NCBI RefSeq assembly: GCF_002163625.1 | Contig: NZ_CP020892.1 | Coordinates: 2,604,001 to 2,668,000 of the forward strand | DNA: 64,000 nt | From: Pseudomonas sp. M30-35 | GTDB lineage: Bacteria; Pseudomonadota; Gammaproteobacteria; Pseudomonadales; Pseudomonadaceae | Direction of reading: 5' to 3' | In this document: in pieces, positions 27,064 through 41,005 of the stretch | Layout of the letters: every line of letters starts with the position of its first letter | Position numbering within the stretch: position 1 is the stretch's first letter | The notes under the pieces: generated by a model | The model's database searches: none | What the model saw: only the letters and a program-made list of their open reading frames with translations | Told to the model about the DNA's origin: nothing | Program-made: the position numbers and the translations under genes

Positions 27064-27950
27064 TTACGCTTTTTTGACTTCCCAACCAGTCAGCTCAGCC
27101 AAGGCTTTGCCGATGTCAGCCAGGGAACGCACGGTTTTAACGCCTGCGTCTTGCAGAGCAGCAAACTTCTCGTCTGCAGTGCCCTTGCCGCCAGAGATGA
27201 TTGCACCAGCGTGACCCATACGCTTGCCCGCAGGAGCGGTAACACCAGCGATGTAGGAAACAACAGGCTTAGTCACATTGGCTTTGATGTAAGCAGCAGC
27301 TTCTTCTTCAGCCGAACCGCCGATCTCACCGATCATAACGATCGCTTCGGTCTTCGGGTCTTCCTGGAACAGCTTCAGGATGTCGATGAAGTTAGAGCCT
27401 GGGATCGGGTCACCACCGATACCAACGCAAGTCGACTGACCGAAACCGGCGTCAGTAGTCTGCTTAACAGCTTCGTAAGTCAGGGTGCCGGAACGCGACA
27501 CGATGCCTACTTTGCCTGGCAAGTGGATGTGGCCTGGCATGATGCCGATCTTGCACTCGCCCGGGGTGATAACACCTGGGCAGTTAGGGCCGATCAGGAC
27601 AACGCCCAGCTCGTCACACTTAACTTTGGCTTCAAGCATGTCGATAGTTGCAATACCTTCGGTAATGCAAACGATCAGCTTGATACCGCCCATTGCTGCT
27701 TCCAGGATCGAGTCCTTGCAGAATGGAGCCGGTACGTAGATAACGCTGGCAGTAGCGCCAGTGGTTTCTACAGCTTCTTTAACAGTGTTGAACACTGGCA
27801 GGCCCAGGTGAGTTGAACCACCTTTGCCTGGTGTTACACCGCCGACCATTTTAGTGCCGTAGGCAATAGCTTGTTCGGAGTGGAAGGTACCCTGCGAGCC
27901 GGTGAAACCCTGGCAGATTACTTTGGTGTCTTTATTGATCAGGACGCTCA

Positions 27951-27951
<1 letters not shown>
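27064..27951 (-). CDS. sucD: Succinyl-CoA synthetase alpha subunit
   Basis: The 295-residue alpha subunit binds CoA and carries the phosphohistidine. [19 protein letters not shown] is the CoA-binding N-terminal loop, and [13 protein letters not shown] contains the His phosphorylated during the reaction succinyl-CoA + ADP + Pi to succinate + CoA + ATP. The ATG shares one base with the sucC stop (TAATG), so the subunits are translationally coupled. It is the last gene of the minus-strand TCA block. Confidence 0.97.
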
Positions 27952-29117
<1,166 letters not shown>

Positions 29118-29318
29118 GCTTGTCTACCGTCTTCGTTTAGGTATTGCGCATTCGGTGCTGCACATTAATGCCGCACCACCTGTGACCGCCATCTTGAGCA
29201 GTCCGACGTGCATTCCGCGCTTAACCAATGTTAAACACGGGCCGCAGTCGTGGTTCTTTTTATCCAGTAATCGCTGGGGCTGCCGTTTTGGCAGTCCCAA
29301 GGATTAATAGTTATTCAC

Positions 29319-32046
<2,728 letters not shown>

Positions 32047-32112
32047 TGTGTGTGTCCTTAAATTCGGTTTTCAACGAGGCGGCCTACTCAGGCCGCCTCT
32101 TGCGCTCAGGCG

Positions 32113-34944
32113 TTAAACAGTAAAAGCGTCCTGCAGCAGTTTTTCCTGCTGCTCGGCGTGCAACGATGCATAACCGCATGCTGGAGATGCAGAGCCTTCA
32201 CGGCCGGCATACTCAAGAACCAGGGTTTTCTTGTGCGCAGTAACAACACGGCGCATGTGATGCTGGCTGCAATACCAAGCACCTTGGTTCATCGGCTCTT
32301 CCTGACACCAGACGATGTGCTTGAGGTTCTTATAGACAGCAAGAGCCTCAGTCAGGTCATCTTCCGGGAACGGATAGAGCTGTTCTAGGCGTACGATTGC
32401 GATGTTGTTCAAGCCTTCATTGCGACGCTTTTCGAGCAAGTCGTAATAGACCTTGCCGCTGCACATCACCACACGGTCAACTTTCTTCGGATCGATTGGA
32501 TCAATCTCTGGAATAACCGTCTGGAACGAGCCTTCAGCCAAATCTTCCAATGTCGAGGTTGCCAATTTGTGGCGCAACAGCGACTTAGGCGTCAATACGA
32601 CCAATGGCTTGCGTAGCGGACGAATAACCTGACGGCGCAGCAAATGGTAGATCTGAGCTGGCGTGGTCGGTACGCAAACCTGCATGTTGTGCTCGGCACA
32701 AAGTTGCAGATAACGCTCCAGGCGCGCCGAGGAATGCTCAGGCCCCTGCCCTTCGTAACCATGCGGTAGGAGCATGGTCAGACCACAGAGACGGCCCCAC
32801 TTGGTTTCGCCGCTGGAGATGAACTGGTCGAATACAACCTGAGCACCGTTAGCGAAGTCACCGAATTGCGCTTCCCAGATAACCAAGCCATTTGGCGTGG
32901 TGGTGGAATAACCGTATTCGAAGGCCAGCACTGCTTCTTCAGACAAGAACGAATCATACAGATCAAATTCTGGCTGATCGTCATAAAGCTTCTGCAGTGG
33001 AATGTAGGGAGTGCCGTCTTTTTGGTTATGCAAAACAGCATGGCGGTGCGAGAACGTACCGCGACCCACGTCTTGACCGGTGATGCGAATTGGATGGCCT
33101 TCAAACAACAGGGTTGCGTAAGCCATGGTCTCGGCGTAGCCCCAGTTGATCGGCAGCGCACCGGCAGTCATCTTCTGGCGGTCTTCGTAGATCTTCGACA
33201 CCTGACGTTGAACCACAAAGCCGTCTGGAGTTTCCAGCAGCTTGGCCGAAAGCTCTTGCAGGGTTTTCAGATCAAAACGGGTGTCGTGACGGGCAGTCCA
33301 GGCGTGGCCCAGATACGGACGCCAGTCGACAAACAGCTCTTTGTTAGGCTCTTTAACCAAGCTCTTAACAACGTGCTGACCGTTATCCAGTGCTGCGCGG
33401 TATTCATCACTCTTGGCCTGAACATCTTCAGCAGTCTGACGCGATGCATTGACCAGCATTTCAGCGTACAGCTCACGTGTAGTGCGCTGCTTGGCGATTT
33501 GCTGATACATCAGTGGCTGAGTGCCGTTGGGTTCATCGGCTTCGTTGTGGCCGCGACGACGGTAGCAAACGAGGTCAATAACTACGTCTCGCTTGTACTG
33601 CATGCGGTAATCAACAGCCATTTGCGTGACAAACAATACAGCTTCCGGATCATCACCATTTACATGGAAAATCGGCGCCTGGATCATTTTCGCAACATCA
33701 GTGCAGTACTCGGTGGAGCGAGCATCGTCTACACGGCTGATGGTAAAACCAACTTGGTTGTTGATAACGATATGGATCGTGCCGCCAGTCTTGAAGCCGC
33801 GAGTCTGCGACATCTGGAAGGTTTCCATAACCACGCCCTGACCTGCAAATGCAGCGTCACCGTGGATGGAAATCGGCAGAACCTTGTCACCCACATTGTC
33901 GCTGCGGCGATCTTGACGGGCGCGTACTGAGCCCTCAACTACCGGGGAGACAATCTCAAGGTGCGAAGGGTTGAACGCCAACGCCAGGTGAACTTCGCCA
34001 CCAGCAGTCATCACGTTCGAGGAGAAACCCTGGTGATACTTAACGTCACCCGAGCTCAGGCCTTCGGTTTTCTTGCCTTCGAACTCGTCGAACAGATCAC
34101 GTGGGTTCTTGCCGAACGTGTTGACCAATACGTTGAGACGGCCACGGTGGGCCATGCCGATGACAATTTCTTTGGTGCCGTAAGAGCCGCTGCGCTGGAT
34201 GATCTCATCCAGTAACGGGATCAGGCTCTCACCACCTTCCAAACCAAAGCGCTTGGTGCCTGGATATTTGGTGCCGAGGTACTTTTCAAGACCTTCAGCC
34301 GCAGTCAGGCGCTCAAGCACATGCCCCTGCACTTCTGCTGAATATTGGGGACGACCACGAACGCTTTCCAGACGCTGCTGGAACCAGCTACGTTGCTCAG
34401 AATCGACGATATGGGTGAACTCTGCGCCAATCGTGCGGCAATATGTCTGCTGCAACGCTTCGAGAATTTCACGCAAACTCGCCTCTTCCTTGCCGATGAC
34501 AAGACCACCCGTGCGGAACGTGGTGTCCATGTCAGCGTCAGTCAGGCTGTAGTGATTGATCGACAGATCAGCTGGCAGCGGGCGCTGCCAGAGACCCAGC
34601 GGATCAAGCTGCGCAGCCTGATGACCACGCATGCGGTAGGCCTGAATCAGACGCAGAACCTCGACTTGCTTTTTTTCGTGCTCGCTGCTGACGCTACCGG
34701 CTGAAACCGGTTGCGCACGCGCTTTGTTTTTTGCGAGCAGCACGAAATGGTCGCGAATCGTGGAATGCGATACGTCTGTTGTGGCGCCACCATCGGCCGG
34801 TAACTTCTGGAAGTAAGTGCGCCACTCTTCTGGCACAGCGTTGGGATCGTGCAGGTAAAGCTCATAGAGCTCTTCCACATAGGCAGCGTTTCCACCGGAT
34901 AGGTGGGCGCTGTCCCACATGCGCTGCATCACGCTTTCTTGCAT
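32113..34944 (-). CDS. sucA: 2-oxoglutarate dehydrogenase E1
   Basis: A 943-residue thiamine-diphosphate decarboxylase, full length. It starts MQESVMQRMWDSAHLSGGN, has the GMAHRGRLNVLVNTFGK segment, the THDP region around HGDAAFAGQGVVMET and the C-terminal GHEGQGPEHSSARLER-like patch (GYEGQGPEHSSARLER). It decarboxylates 2-oxoglutarate and loads the succinyl group onto SucB. The gap to sdhB is 253 nt and carries a weak hairpin (AACCACAGC/GCTGTGATT near 35104-35127), which may separate sdh from suc transcripts. Confidence 0.97.
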   Translation of the reverse strand: MQESVMQRMWDSAHLSGGNAAYVEELYELYLHDPNAVPEEWRTYFQKLPADGGATTDVSHSTIRDHFVLLAKNKARAQPVSAGSVSSEHEKKQVEVLRLIQAYRMRGHQAAQLDPLGLWQRPLPADLSINHYSLTDADMDTTFRTGGLVIGKEEASLREILEALQQTYCRTIGAEFTHIVDSEQRSWFQQRLESVRGRPQYSAEVQGHVLERLTAAEGLEKYLGTKYPGTKRFGLEGGESLIPLLDEIIQRSGSYGTKEIVIGMAHRGRLNVLVNTFGKNPRDLFDEFEGKKTEGLSSGDVKYHQGFSSNVMTAGGEVHLALAFNPSHLEIVSPVVEGSVRARQDRRSDNVGDKVLPISIHGDAAFAGQGVVMETFQMSQTRGFKTGGTIHIVINNQVGFTISRVDDARSTEYCTDVAKMIQAPIFHVNGDDPEAVLFVTQMAVDYRMQYKRDVVIDLVCYRRRGHNEADEPNGTQPLMYQQIAKQRTTRELYAEMLVNASRQTAEDVQAKSDEYRAALDNGQHVVKSLVKEPNKELFVDWRPYLGHAWTARHDTRFDLKTLQELSAKLLETPDGFVVQRQVSKIYEDRQKMTAGALPINWGYAETMAYATLLFEGHPIRITGQDVGRGTFSHRHAVLHNQKDGTPYIPLQKLYDDQPEFDLYDSFLSEEAVLAFEYGYSTTTPNGLVIWEAQFGDFANGAQVVFDQFISSGETKWGRLCGLTMLLPHGYEGQGPEHSSARLERYLQLCAEHNMQVCVPTTPAQIYHLLRRQVIRPLRKPLVVLTPKSLLRHKLATSTLEDLAEGSFQTVIPEIDPIDPKKVDRVVMCSGKVYYDLLEKRRNEGLNNIAIVRLEQLYPFPEDDLTEALAVYKNLKHIVWCQEEPMNQGAWYCSQHHMRRVVTAHKKTLVLEYAGREGSASPACGYASLHAEQQEKLLQDAFTV

Positions 34945-35197
34945 GCTTGGTCACCCTCGGTTAGGGGACACCACCGGCGTAGAAACCGTGTGGGCTTTCG
35001 AAGTCTTGATGCAGCGACCTCGGTAAAGCCACCACGGATCCCGCAGATAGTCCGGGCTCCGGCCCAGATGCCCCTGCTGGTCGTCATAATATTTCAAATT
35101 AGAACCACAGCTTTGTGGGCTGTGATTCTGGCTATAACTGCGGCATCGCATTCAACACGATACCGCAGGCGTTGCAGGTCTAGCAGAACTCGGTGAA

Positions 35198-35902
35198 TCA
35201 AGTACCGCTTTGCAACAACATGCCGCGAATGTGGCCGATTGCCTTGGTTGGGTTCAAACCCTTAGGGCAAACGCTTACGCAGTTCATGATGCTACGGCAG
35301 CGGAACACACTGAATGGATCATCCAATGCAGACAAACGTTCAACTGTTTTTGTGTCACGGCTATCAGCCAAGAAACGATAGGCTTGCAGCAGTGCCGCAG
35401 GACCCAGGAACTTATCAGGGTTCCACCAGAACGAAGGGCAGCTGGTCGAGCAGCAAGCGCACAGAATGCACTCATACAACCCGTCTAGCTTCTCACGTTC
35501 TTCCGGCGTCTGCAGGCGTTCGATAGCTGGCGTTGGCGTGTCGTTCTGCAAAAACGGCTGAATCTTCTCGTACTGCTTATAGAAGATGCTCATATCGACA
35601 ACGAGGTCACGAATAACCGGCAAACCAGGCAACGGACGAATCACCAGCTTGTTGTTTTTCACCACAGCCGACAGCGGCGTGATGCAAGCAAGGCCGTTTT
35701 TGCCGTTAATGTTCATACCGTCAGAGCCACACACGCCCTCACGGCAAGAACGACGATAAGAGAAACCTTCGTCTTGTTCTTTCACCAGAGCCAGTACGTC
35801 AAGAACCATGATGTCCTTACCGCCTGTATCAACCTGGAAATCCTGCATGAACGGCGCAGAGTCGCTCTCAGGGTTATAGCGATAAACACTTACTTGCAAC
35901 AT
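35198..35902 (-). CDS. sdhB: Succinate dehydrogenase iron-sulfur subunit
   Basis: A 234-residue subunit with three Fe-S clusters: 2Fe-2S in SCREGVCGSDGMNINGKNG plus the following Cys, 4Fe-4S in CILCACCSTSCP, and 3Fe-4S in CRSIMNCVSVCPKG. The ATG at 35902 is chosen over the GTG at 35911, since AAGGG lies 8 nt upstream of the ATG. Carries electrons from SdhA flavin to the quinone site in SdhCD. Starts 11 nt after the sdhA stop. Confidence 0.96.
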   Translation of the reverse strand: MLQVSVYRYNPESDSAPFMQDFQVDTGGKDIMVLDVLALVKEQDEGFSYRRSCREGVCGSDGMNINGKNGLACITPLSAVVKNNKLVIRPLPGLPVIRDLVVDMSIFYKQYEKIQPFLQNDTPTPAIERLQTPEEREKLDGLYECILCACCSTSCPSFWWNPDKFLGPAALLQAYRFLADSRDTKTVERLSALDDPFSVFRCRSIMNCVSVCPKGLNPTKAIGHIRGMLLQSGT

Positions 35903-35913
35903 ATCAGCCACCC

Positions 35914-37686
35914 TTAGTAAGTCCGGATCTTGGGTTCAAACGTAGGAACTGTCTTCGGCGAGAAGTTGACGGCGCGCTTGGTTACACGCTTTTCACCTGG
36001 GAAGTACATGGAATGGCACAACCAGTTTTCATCGTCACGCTCTTCGAAATCTTCACGAGCATGAGCACCGCGAGACTCTTTACGGGTCTCAGCAGCGACC
36101 GCAGTCGCTTCAGCAACTTCGAGAAGGTTTTGCAGTTCCAAGGCTTCGATACGTGCAGTGTTGAAAGCTTGGCTCTTGTCCGCAATCTTAACGCTGGCGA
36201 TCCGCTCACGCAGGTCGGCCAATTGGGCAATACCCTTCTGCATGTATTCGCCAGTGCGGAATACACCGAAGTAGTTTTGCATGCAGCTTTGCAGCTCTTT
36301 ACGCAGCGGTGCTACGTCTTCACCAGTGGTGCGCTCGTTAACACCCGCCAGACGGCTAAGCGACTGTTCAATGTCAGTAGCACTGGCATTGCGATGCTCA
36401 ACGCCTTCTTTAAGCGATTTTTCGAGGTGCAGGCCAGCCGCACGACCGAATACCACCAAGTCGAGCAGCGAGTTGCCGCCCAGACGGTTCGCACCATGGA
36501 CCGATACACACGCCACTTCACCAACAGCAAACAGACCTTCGATGATCTTGTCGTTGCCGTTGGCATCCTGAGTAATCGCCTGACCATGAATGTTGGTGGC
36601 AACGCCGCCCATCATATAGTGGCAAGTCGGAACAACAGGAATCGGCGTAACAGCTGGGTCAACGTGAGCGAAGGTTTTCGACAGCTCAACGATGCCTGGC
36701 AGGCGGCTCAGCAGGACTTCTTCGCCCAGGTGATCCATCTTCAGCATTACGTGATCGCCGTCAGGACCACAACCGTTACCGGCAATGATCTCTTTAACCA
36801 TCGAACGCGCAACAACGTCACGACCAGCAAGGTCTTTGGCGTTCGGAGCATAACGCTCCATGAATCGCTCGCCGTGCTTGTTGATCAGGTAACCACCTTC
36901 ACCACGGCAGCCTTCAGTTACCAGTACCCCAGCGCCGGCAATACCGGTCGGGTGGAACTGCCACATTTCGATGTCCTGAACCGGAACACCTGCACGCAGC
37001 GCCATGCCAATACCGTCACCGGTGTTGATCAGGGCGTTAGTGGTAGACGAGTAGATACGGCCAGCACCACCAGTTGCCAGAACAACAGCCTTGGCGCGGA
37101 TATAAACGGTTTCACCGTCTTCCAGGCAAATAGCAATAACGCCGACGATAACGCCGTCCTGGTTCTTCACCAGATCAACTGCGTACCACTCGTTAAGGAA
37201 CGAGGTGCCTGCTTTGAGGTTGCCCTGATAAAGGGTGTGCAACAGTGCGTGACCAGTACGGTCAGCGGCTGCGCAAGTACGAGCAGCCTGGCCGCCCTTA
37301 CCGAAATCTTTCGACTGCCCACCGAATGGACGCTGATAGATGCGGCCCTGTTCGGTACGCGAGAAAGGCAAGCCCATGTGCTCAAGTTCGAACACAGCTT
37401 CAGGACCTACAGAACACATGTATTCGATAGCGTCTTGGTCACCGATGTAATCGGAGCCTTTAACGGTATCGTACATGTGCCAGCGCCAGTCATCGTTCGG
37501 ATCAGCCGAAGCGATCGCACAGGTAATACCGCCTTGCGCCGACACTGTGTGCGAGCGTGTTGGAAATACCTTGGTGACAACTGCGGTTTTGTGACCGCCT
37601 TGAGCCAATTGCAGTGCGGCACGCATGCCTGCACCGCCGCCACCGATGATGATGGCGTCATAAGAAAGTGTACGAATGCTAGTCAT
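35914..37686 (-). CDS. sdhA: Succinate dehydrogenase flavoprotein subunit
   Basis: The 590-residue catalytic subunit oxidises succinate to fumarate. The FAD-binding [17 protein letters not shown] is at the N-terminus, the covalently flavinylated His is in [11 protein letters not shown], and the substrate site has [19 protein letters not shown] and the C-terminal RXH-type stretch. Full length, 3 nt after the sdhD stop. Confidence 0.97.
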   Translation of the reverse strand: MTSIRTLSYDAIIIGGGGAGMRAALQLAQGGHKTAVVTKVFPTRSHTVSAQGGITCAIASADPNDDWRWHMYDTVKGSDYIGDQDAIEYMCSVGPEAVFELEHMGLPFSRTEQGRIYQRPFGGQSKDFGKGGQAARTCAAADRTGHALLHTLYQGNLKAGTSFLNEWYAVDLVKNQDGVIVGVIAICLEDGETVYIRAKAVVLATGGAGRIYSSTTNALINTGDGIGMALRAGVPVQDIEMWQFHPTGIAGAGVLVTEGCRGEGGYLINKHGERFMERYAPNAKDLAGRDVVARSMVKEIIAGNGCGPDGDHVMLKMDHLGEEVLLSRLPGIVELSKTFAHVDPAVTPIPVVPTCHYMMGGVATNIHGQAITQDANGNDKIIEGLFAVGEVACVSVHGANRLGGNSLLDLVVFGRAAGLHLEKSLKEGVEHRNASATDIEQSLSRLAGVNERTTGEDVAPLRKELQSCMQNYFGVFRTGEYMQKGIAQLADLRERIASVKIADKSQAFNTARIEALELQNLLEVAEATAVAAETRKESRGAHAREDFEERDDENWLCHSMYFPGEKRVTKRAVNFSPKTVPTFEPKIRTY

Positions 37687-37689
37687 GGA

Positions 37690-38058
37690 TCAGATACCCC
37701 AAAGAATCTGCACGCCCCAGACGAAAAACGCGAACATGGCGATGCCACACGCAGCCTGGAACAGAAAACGCACGGCAGTAGCCCACTTACCGATAGCCAT
37801 GCTGGTCAGGTAGTCAGTGGAGATTGTCCACATACCAACCCATGCATGAACGCTAAGTGAAACTAAAGTCAGCAAGCTGAAAATGCGCATTGCTTTATTG
37901 GAGAACAGACCATGCCAATCGGCATAACCCATACCAGGATGGGCAATCACGAAGCCCAGCAAAAACAATACATAAGCCGCGAGAACGACAGCTGAAACAC
38001 GCTGCGCCATCCAGTCATACAGACCAGAACGCGACAAGTTAGTGACGTTGGTTACCAT
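37690..38058 (-). CDS. sdhD: Succinate dehydrogenase membrane anchor subunit D
   Basis: A 122-residue membrane protein with three hydrophobic helices; the motif HAWVGMWTISTDYL contains the conserved His near heme b. The ATG at 38058 is favoured over the ATG at 38064, because the GGGGG stretch is 7 nt upstream of the former and too close to the latter. The start overlaps the sdhC stop by 7 nt. Confidence 0.93.
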   Translation of the reverse strand: MVTNVTNLSRSGLYDWMAQRVSAVVLAAYVLFLLGFVIAHPGMGYADWHGLFSNKAMRIFSLLTLVSLSVHAWVGMWTISTDYLTSMAIGKWATAVRFLFQAACGIAMFAFFVWGVQILWGI

Positions 38059-38441
38059 ATCCATACCCCCAGCAACAGGATCATGACCGCTGCGACAGCG
38101 AGTACGATTTTCGAGCCCAATGCACCGCCCTCAAGCGATTCACCGATGCCCATATCCATGATGATGTGGCGTACGCCAGCCACCAGGTGATACAGCAAGG
38201 CGGACAACAATGCCCAAATCACGAACTTAGCCAAAGGGCTAGTCAAACATTCTTTTACCTCTGCGAAGCCTTCCTCTGAAGCAAGCGACTTGTCGAGTGC
38301 ATAAAGCAGCACGGCAATGCCGACAAAGAGGATGACACCGGAAATACGGTGAAGAATGGACGTGTAAGCGGTGATTGGGAGCTTGATAGTCCTAAGGTCT
38401 AGGTTTACAGGTCGTTGGCTATTCACGGCTTTTTTTATCAC
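38052..38441 (-). CDS. sdhC: Succinate dehydrogenase cytochrome b556 subunit
   Basis: A 129-residue membrane subunit with three helices. N-terminal SQRPVNLDL and the SILHRISGV quinone-site motif are typical, and HLVAGVRHIIMDMG holds heme-ligand His residues. I place the start at the GTG at 38441, which gives the usual length; the frame is open about 45 nt further but that extension is not family-like. First gene of the TCA block; a promoter is visible at 38561-38589. Confidence 0.92.
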   Translation of the reverse strand: MIKKAVNSQRPVNLDLRTIKLPITAYTSILHRISGVILFVGIAVLLYALDKSLASEEGFAEVKECLTSPLAKFVIWALLSALLYHLVAGVRHIIMDMGIGESLEGGALGSKIVLAVAAVMILLLGVWIW

Positions 38442-38560
38442 ACTGAGAGCCCCGAAGTTGCAGGGCAAAGTTGTCGGGAGGTGCACTGGTCAGGTACCCA
38501 TCACCCAAGGAGTGAAAACCACCAGATACAGGGTCAAAAGCCCTTAGTGGTTGGCCGCAG

Positions 38561-38589
38561 AGTATAGACAGTTAGGTTACTAATGACAA
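38561..38589 (-). promoter_or_regulatory. Candidate sigma-70 promoter of sdhC
   Basis: On the minus strand TTGTCA (38589-38584) and TATACT (38566-38561) are separated by 17 bp. It lies about 120 nt upstream of the sdhC start and drives the sdhCDAB-suc genes in the inferred scheme. Confidence 0.6.
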
Positions 38590-38703
38590 CGGACCCCCCC
38601 ACACCTTAGTACGGATTGCGCGGATTATTTAAATCACGTAAAAGCGCAACTTATCCTTAATAAACAGTAGCCCACACGCTCTAGCGCATAGAGTTTTCGC
38701 AAA

Positions 38704-38731
38704 TTGACTTTAGAATTTATCCCTCTATAGT
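38704..38731 (+). promoter_or_regulatory. Candidate sigma-70 promoter of gltA
   Basis: TTGACT (38704-38709) and TATAGT (38726-38731) with a 16-bp spacer, 60 nt upstream of the gltA start. Together with the sdhC promoter it makes a divergent TCA control region in the 349-bp gap; a 7-8 C run near 38590 lies between them. Confidence 0.6.
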
Positions 38732-38790
38732 GGTGCGGGCCCTGCGTGGGGGGCTGTCTGATGATACCAAGCATAACTAGGAGGCCACAC

Positions 38791-40065
38791 ATGGCTGACA
38801 AAAAAGCGCAGTTAATCATCGAGGGCGCTGCCCCCGTCGAGCTGCCTATTTTAACCGGCACCGTTGGTCCCGATGTAATCGATGTAAGAGGCTTAACAGC
38901 CACGGGCCGCTTCACTTTTGATCCAGGCTTTATGTCCACTGCGTCTTGCGAGTCGCAAATCACCTTCATTGATGGTGAACAGGGCATTCTGCTGCACCGC
39001 GGTTATCCAATTGAGCAGCTCGCCGAGCAAGCTGACTACCTGGAAACCTGCTACTTGCTGCTGAACGGCGAATTGCCTAGTGAAGCGCAAAAAGCTCAAT
39101 TTGTAAGCACCATAAAGAACCACACCATGGTTCATGAGCAGCTGAAGACCTTCTTCAACGGCTTCCGTCGTGATGCTCACCCAATGGCTATTATGTGTGG
39201 TGTTGTCGGCGCCCTCTCCGCCTTCTATCACGACTCGCTGGATATCAAGAACCCGCATCACCGTGAAGTTTCGGCCATGCGCCTGATCTCCAAGATGCCG
39301 ACCCTTGCAGCGATGACTTACAAGTACTCCATGGGCCAGCCCATGATGTACCCGCGTAATGATCTTAATTACGCTGAAAACTTCCTGCACATGATGTTCA
39401 ACACGCCTTGCGAAATTAAGCCGATCAGCCCCGTTCTGGCCAAAGCGATGGATAAAATATTTATCCTTCACGCCGACCACGAACAGAACGCATCGACCTC
39501 GACCGTTCGCTTGGCGGGCTCCTCTGGCGCCAACCCGTTTGCCTGCATCGCTGCCGGTATCGCTGCTCTGTGGGGGCCTGCTCACGGCGGCGCCAACGAA
39601 GCCGTACTGAGCATGCTCGATGAAATTGGCGATGTTTCAAACATCGACACCTTCATTGCCAAAGCCAAGGACAAAGACGATCCATTCAAACTGATGGGCT
39701 TCGGGCACCGCGTTTATAAAAACCGCGACCCGCGCGCCACCGTGATGAAGCAGACGTGCGACGAAGTTCTTAAAGAGCTGGGCATCACCAATGACCCGCA
39801 ACTGGAGCTGGCAATGCGTCTCGAAGAGATCGCACTGACCGACCCATACTTTATCGAGCGCTCGCTGTACCCGAACGTAGACTTCTACTCAGGCATCATT
39901 CTTAAAGCGATCGGCATCCCAACCAGCATGTTCACTGTGATTTTCGCACTGGCACGTACTGTTGGCTGGATCTCGCACTGGAAAGAAATGCTCGAAAGCC
40001 CGTACAAAATCGGCCGTCCACGCCAGCTGTACACCGGCAAAGAGCAACGCGATATCAAAAAATAA
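38791..40065 (+). CDS. gltA: Citrate synthase
   Basis: A 424-residue hexameric-type citrate synthase that condenses oxaloacetate and acetyl-CoA. Active-site segments [15 protein letters not shown] and [15 protein letters not shown] and the [13 protein letters not shown] stretch are present. AGGAGG at 38780-38785 fixes the ATG at 38791; the frame is open further up but has no support. Divergent from sdhC, as in P. aeruginosa. It ends at a palindromic terminator. Confidence 0.97.
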   Translation: MADKKAQLIIEGAAPVELPILTGTVGPDVIDVRGLTATGRFTFDPGFMSTASCESQITFIDGEQGILLHRGYPIEQLAEQADYLETCYLLLNGELPSEAQKAQFVSTIKNHTMVHEQLKTFFNGFRRDAHPMAIMCGVVGALSAFYHDSLDIKNPHHREVSAMRLISKMPTLAAMTYKYSMGQPMMYPRNDLNYAENFLHMMFNTPCEIKPISPVLAKAMDKIFILHADHEQNASTSTVRLAGSSGANPFACIAAGIAALWGPAHGGANEAVLSMLDEIGDVSNIDTFIAKAKDKDDPFKLMGFGHRVYKNRDPRATVMKQTCDEVLKELGITNDPQLELAMRLEEIALTDPYFIERSLYPNVDFYSGIILKAIGIPTSMFTVIFALARTVGWISHWKEMLESPYKIGRPRQLYTGKEQRDIKK

Positions 40066-40090
40066 GCCACCAAGGCTGATTTAATCGCGC

Positions 40091-40118
40091 AAAAAGGCTG
40101 CCAATTGGCAGCCTTTTT
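40091..40118. terminator. Terminator after gltA
   Basis: A perfect 28-bp palindrome, A5 + GGCTGCCAA / TTGGCAGCC + T5, 25 nt after the gltA stop; works for gltA and the convergent XRE gene. Confidence 0.9.
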
Positions 40119-40147
40119 TATACGCGCTATCCGCCTAAACAGCGGTT

Positions 40148-40348
40148 CTACACAGCAAACTCATCATCAAAAATACTTTCGATGGGCAATTGAAAAGCCC
40201 GAGATATCTGGAACGCCAACGGCAGGCTTGGGTCGTAGCGACCATTTTCAATTGCATTAATGGTTTGTCTTGAGACAGCCAACCGAGTGGCCAGATCCTG
40301 TTGCGACCACTTACGTTCGGCACGCAGCTCTTTAAGTTTGTTTTTCAT
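40148..40348 (-). CDS. Small XRE-family DNA-binding regulator
   Basis: A 66-residue protein that is nearly all helix-turn-helix (KLKELRAERKWSQQDLATRL, then SRQTINAIENGRYDPSLPLA). This pattern is the YgzD/YozG-like single-domain XRE family. The start MKNKLK overlaps the stop of the membrane-protein gene by 4 nt (ATGA). Small XRE regulators of this sort usually control their own operon with a membrane partner; here two operator-like inverted repeats precede the pair. Confidence 0.9.
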   Translation of the reverse strand: MKNKLKELRAERKWSQQDLATRLAVSRQTINAIENGRYDPSLPLAFQISRAFQLPIESIFDDEFAV

Positions 40349-40719
40349 TGATAGCGACGCGTGCTGATCAGCAATCCGACTATCCACATTAAGCCCATGA
40401 TCGGCCAAACCCAAAACCAAGGTAGATGCGGCGCGCCTACATTCTCTAAAAAGCCGTAGCTAAAAGTCAGCAATGCCGAGGTAGCAAAAGCAAACGCAAG
40501 CGCCTCGAACTGTATACGCAAGTGCATTTCATCCAGATGCTGAAGCTGATCTACGATAACCCAGCACATGTAACCCGCCGGTATCATTGGGGCCAAGGTC
40601 AAAGCTACACGCAGCACTAACGCCGAATGCTCATGGTGCGCAAGCATGACTAGCGACGCTACCAGCACCACAACATAGACAATCAGCGCAGCGCCAAGGC
40701 GCAATAAATACGTCTTCAT
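40345..40719 (-). CDS. Four-helix membrane protein paired with XRE regulator
   Basis: A 124-residue integral membrane protein with four hydrophobic stretches (LGAALIVYVVVLVASLVM, a second near residue 45, AFAFATSALLTFSYGF and WVWPIMGLMWIVGLLI). Function unknown. The start at 40719 has GGGG a few nt upstream. It overlaps the regulator gene and should be co-transcribed; such pairs are common, and the membrane protein may respond to the regulator's signal, but that is inference. Confidence 0.8.
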   Translation of the reverse strand: MKTYLLRLGAALIVYVVVLVASLVMLAHHEHSALVLRVALTLAPMIPAGYMCWVIVDQLQHLDEMHLRIQFEALAFAFATSALLTFSYGFLENVGAPHLPWFWVWPIMGLMWIVGLLISTRRYQ

Positions 40720-40733
40720 AGCAACCCCATAAA

Positions 40734-40787
40734 GTAAAGTAAGCTTTACATTATCGCCAATCAACCTCCATGTAAAGCATGCTTTCC
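40734..40787. promoter_or_regulatory. Twin operator-like inverted repeats
   Basis: GTAAAG-TAAG-CTTTAC (40734-40749) and GTAAAG-CATG-CTTTCC (40772-40787) have the same 6-4-6 layout and start 38 bp apart, directly upstream of the membrane-protein/XRE operon. They are likely binding sites for the XRE protein (autoregulation). Confidence 0.5.
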
Positions 40788-40918
40788 ATTACGTCCTATA
40801 CACTCCCAGCCCTCAGCCCTCGATAATCCAGTTAGCGGCACTGACTAACACATGAGAGTTGAAGGGACGGCTCACTCACGACCTATAACCAAGCACAACC
40901 CTGGGCATTACAAAATAA

Positions 40919-40945
40919 AACGCCCGATGCACTGCATCGGGCGTT
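40919..40945 (-). terminator. Terminator of the START-domain gene
   Basis: A 12-bp stem AACGCCCGATGC/GCATCGGGCGTT with loop ACT; on the minus strand TTTTATTTTG follows. It lies 60 nt after the stop of the START-domain gene. Confidence 0.85.
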
Positions 40946-41005
40946 AGGGTGAAACAAGCTTAAATCTATTTCAGAGCCAGTTAGCCGAACCAGAAAGCAG
41001 AGAAA

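Noticed and set aside
36013..37860. A 615-codon open frame on the plus strand opposite sdhA
   Set aside because: It lies fully antisense to a clear SdhA gene and arises from that gene's codon bias; no family pattern in the product.
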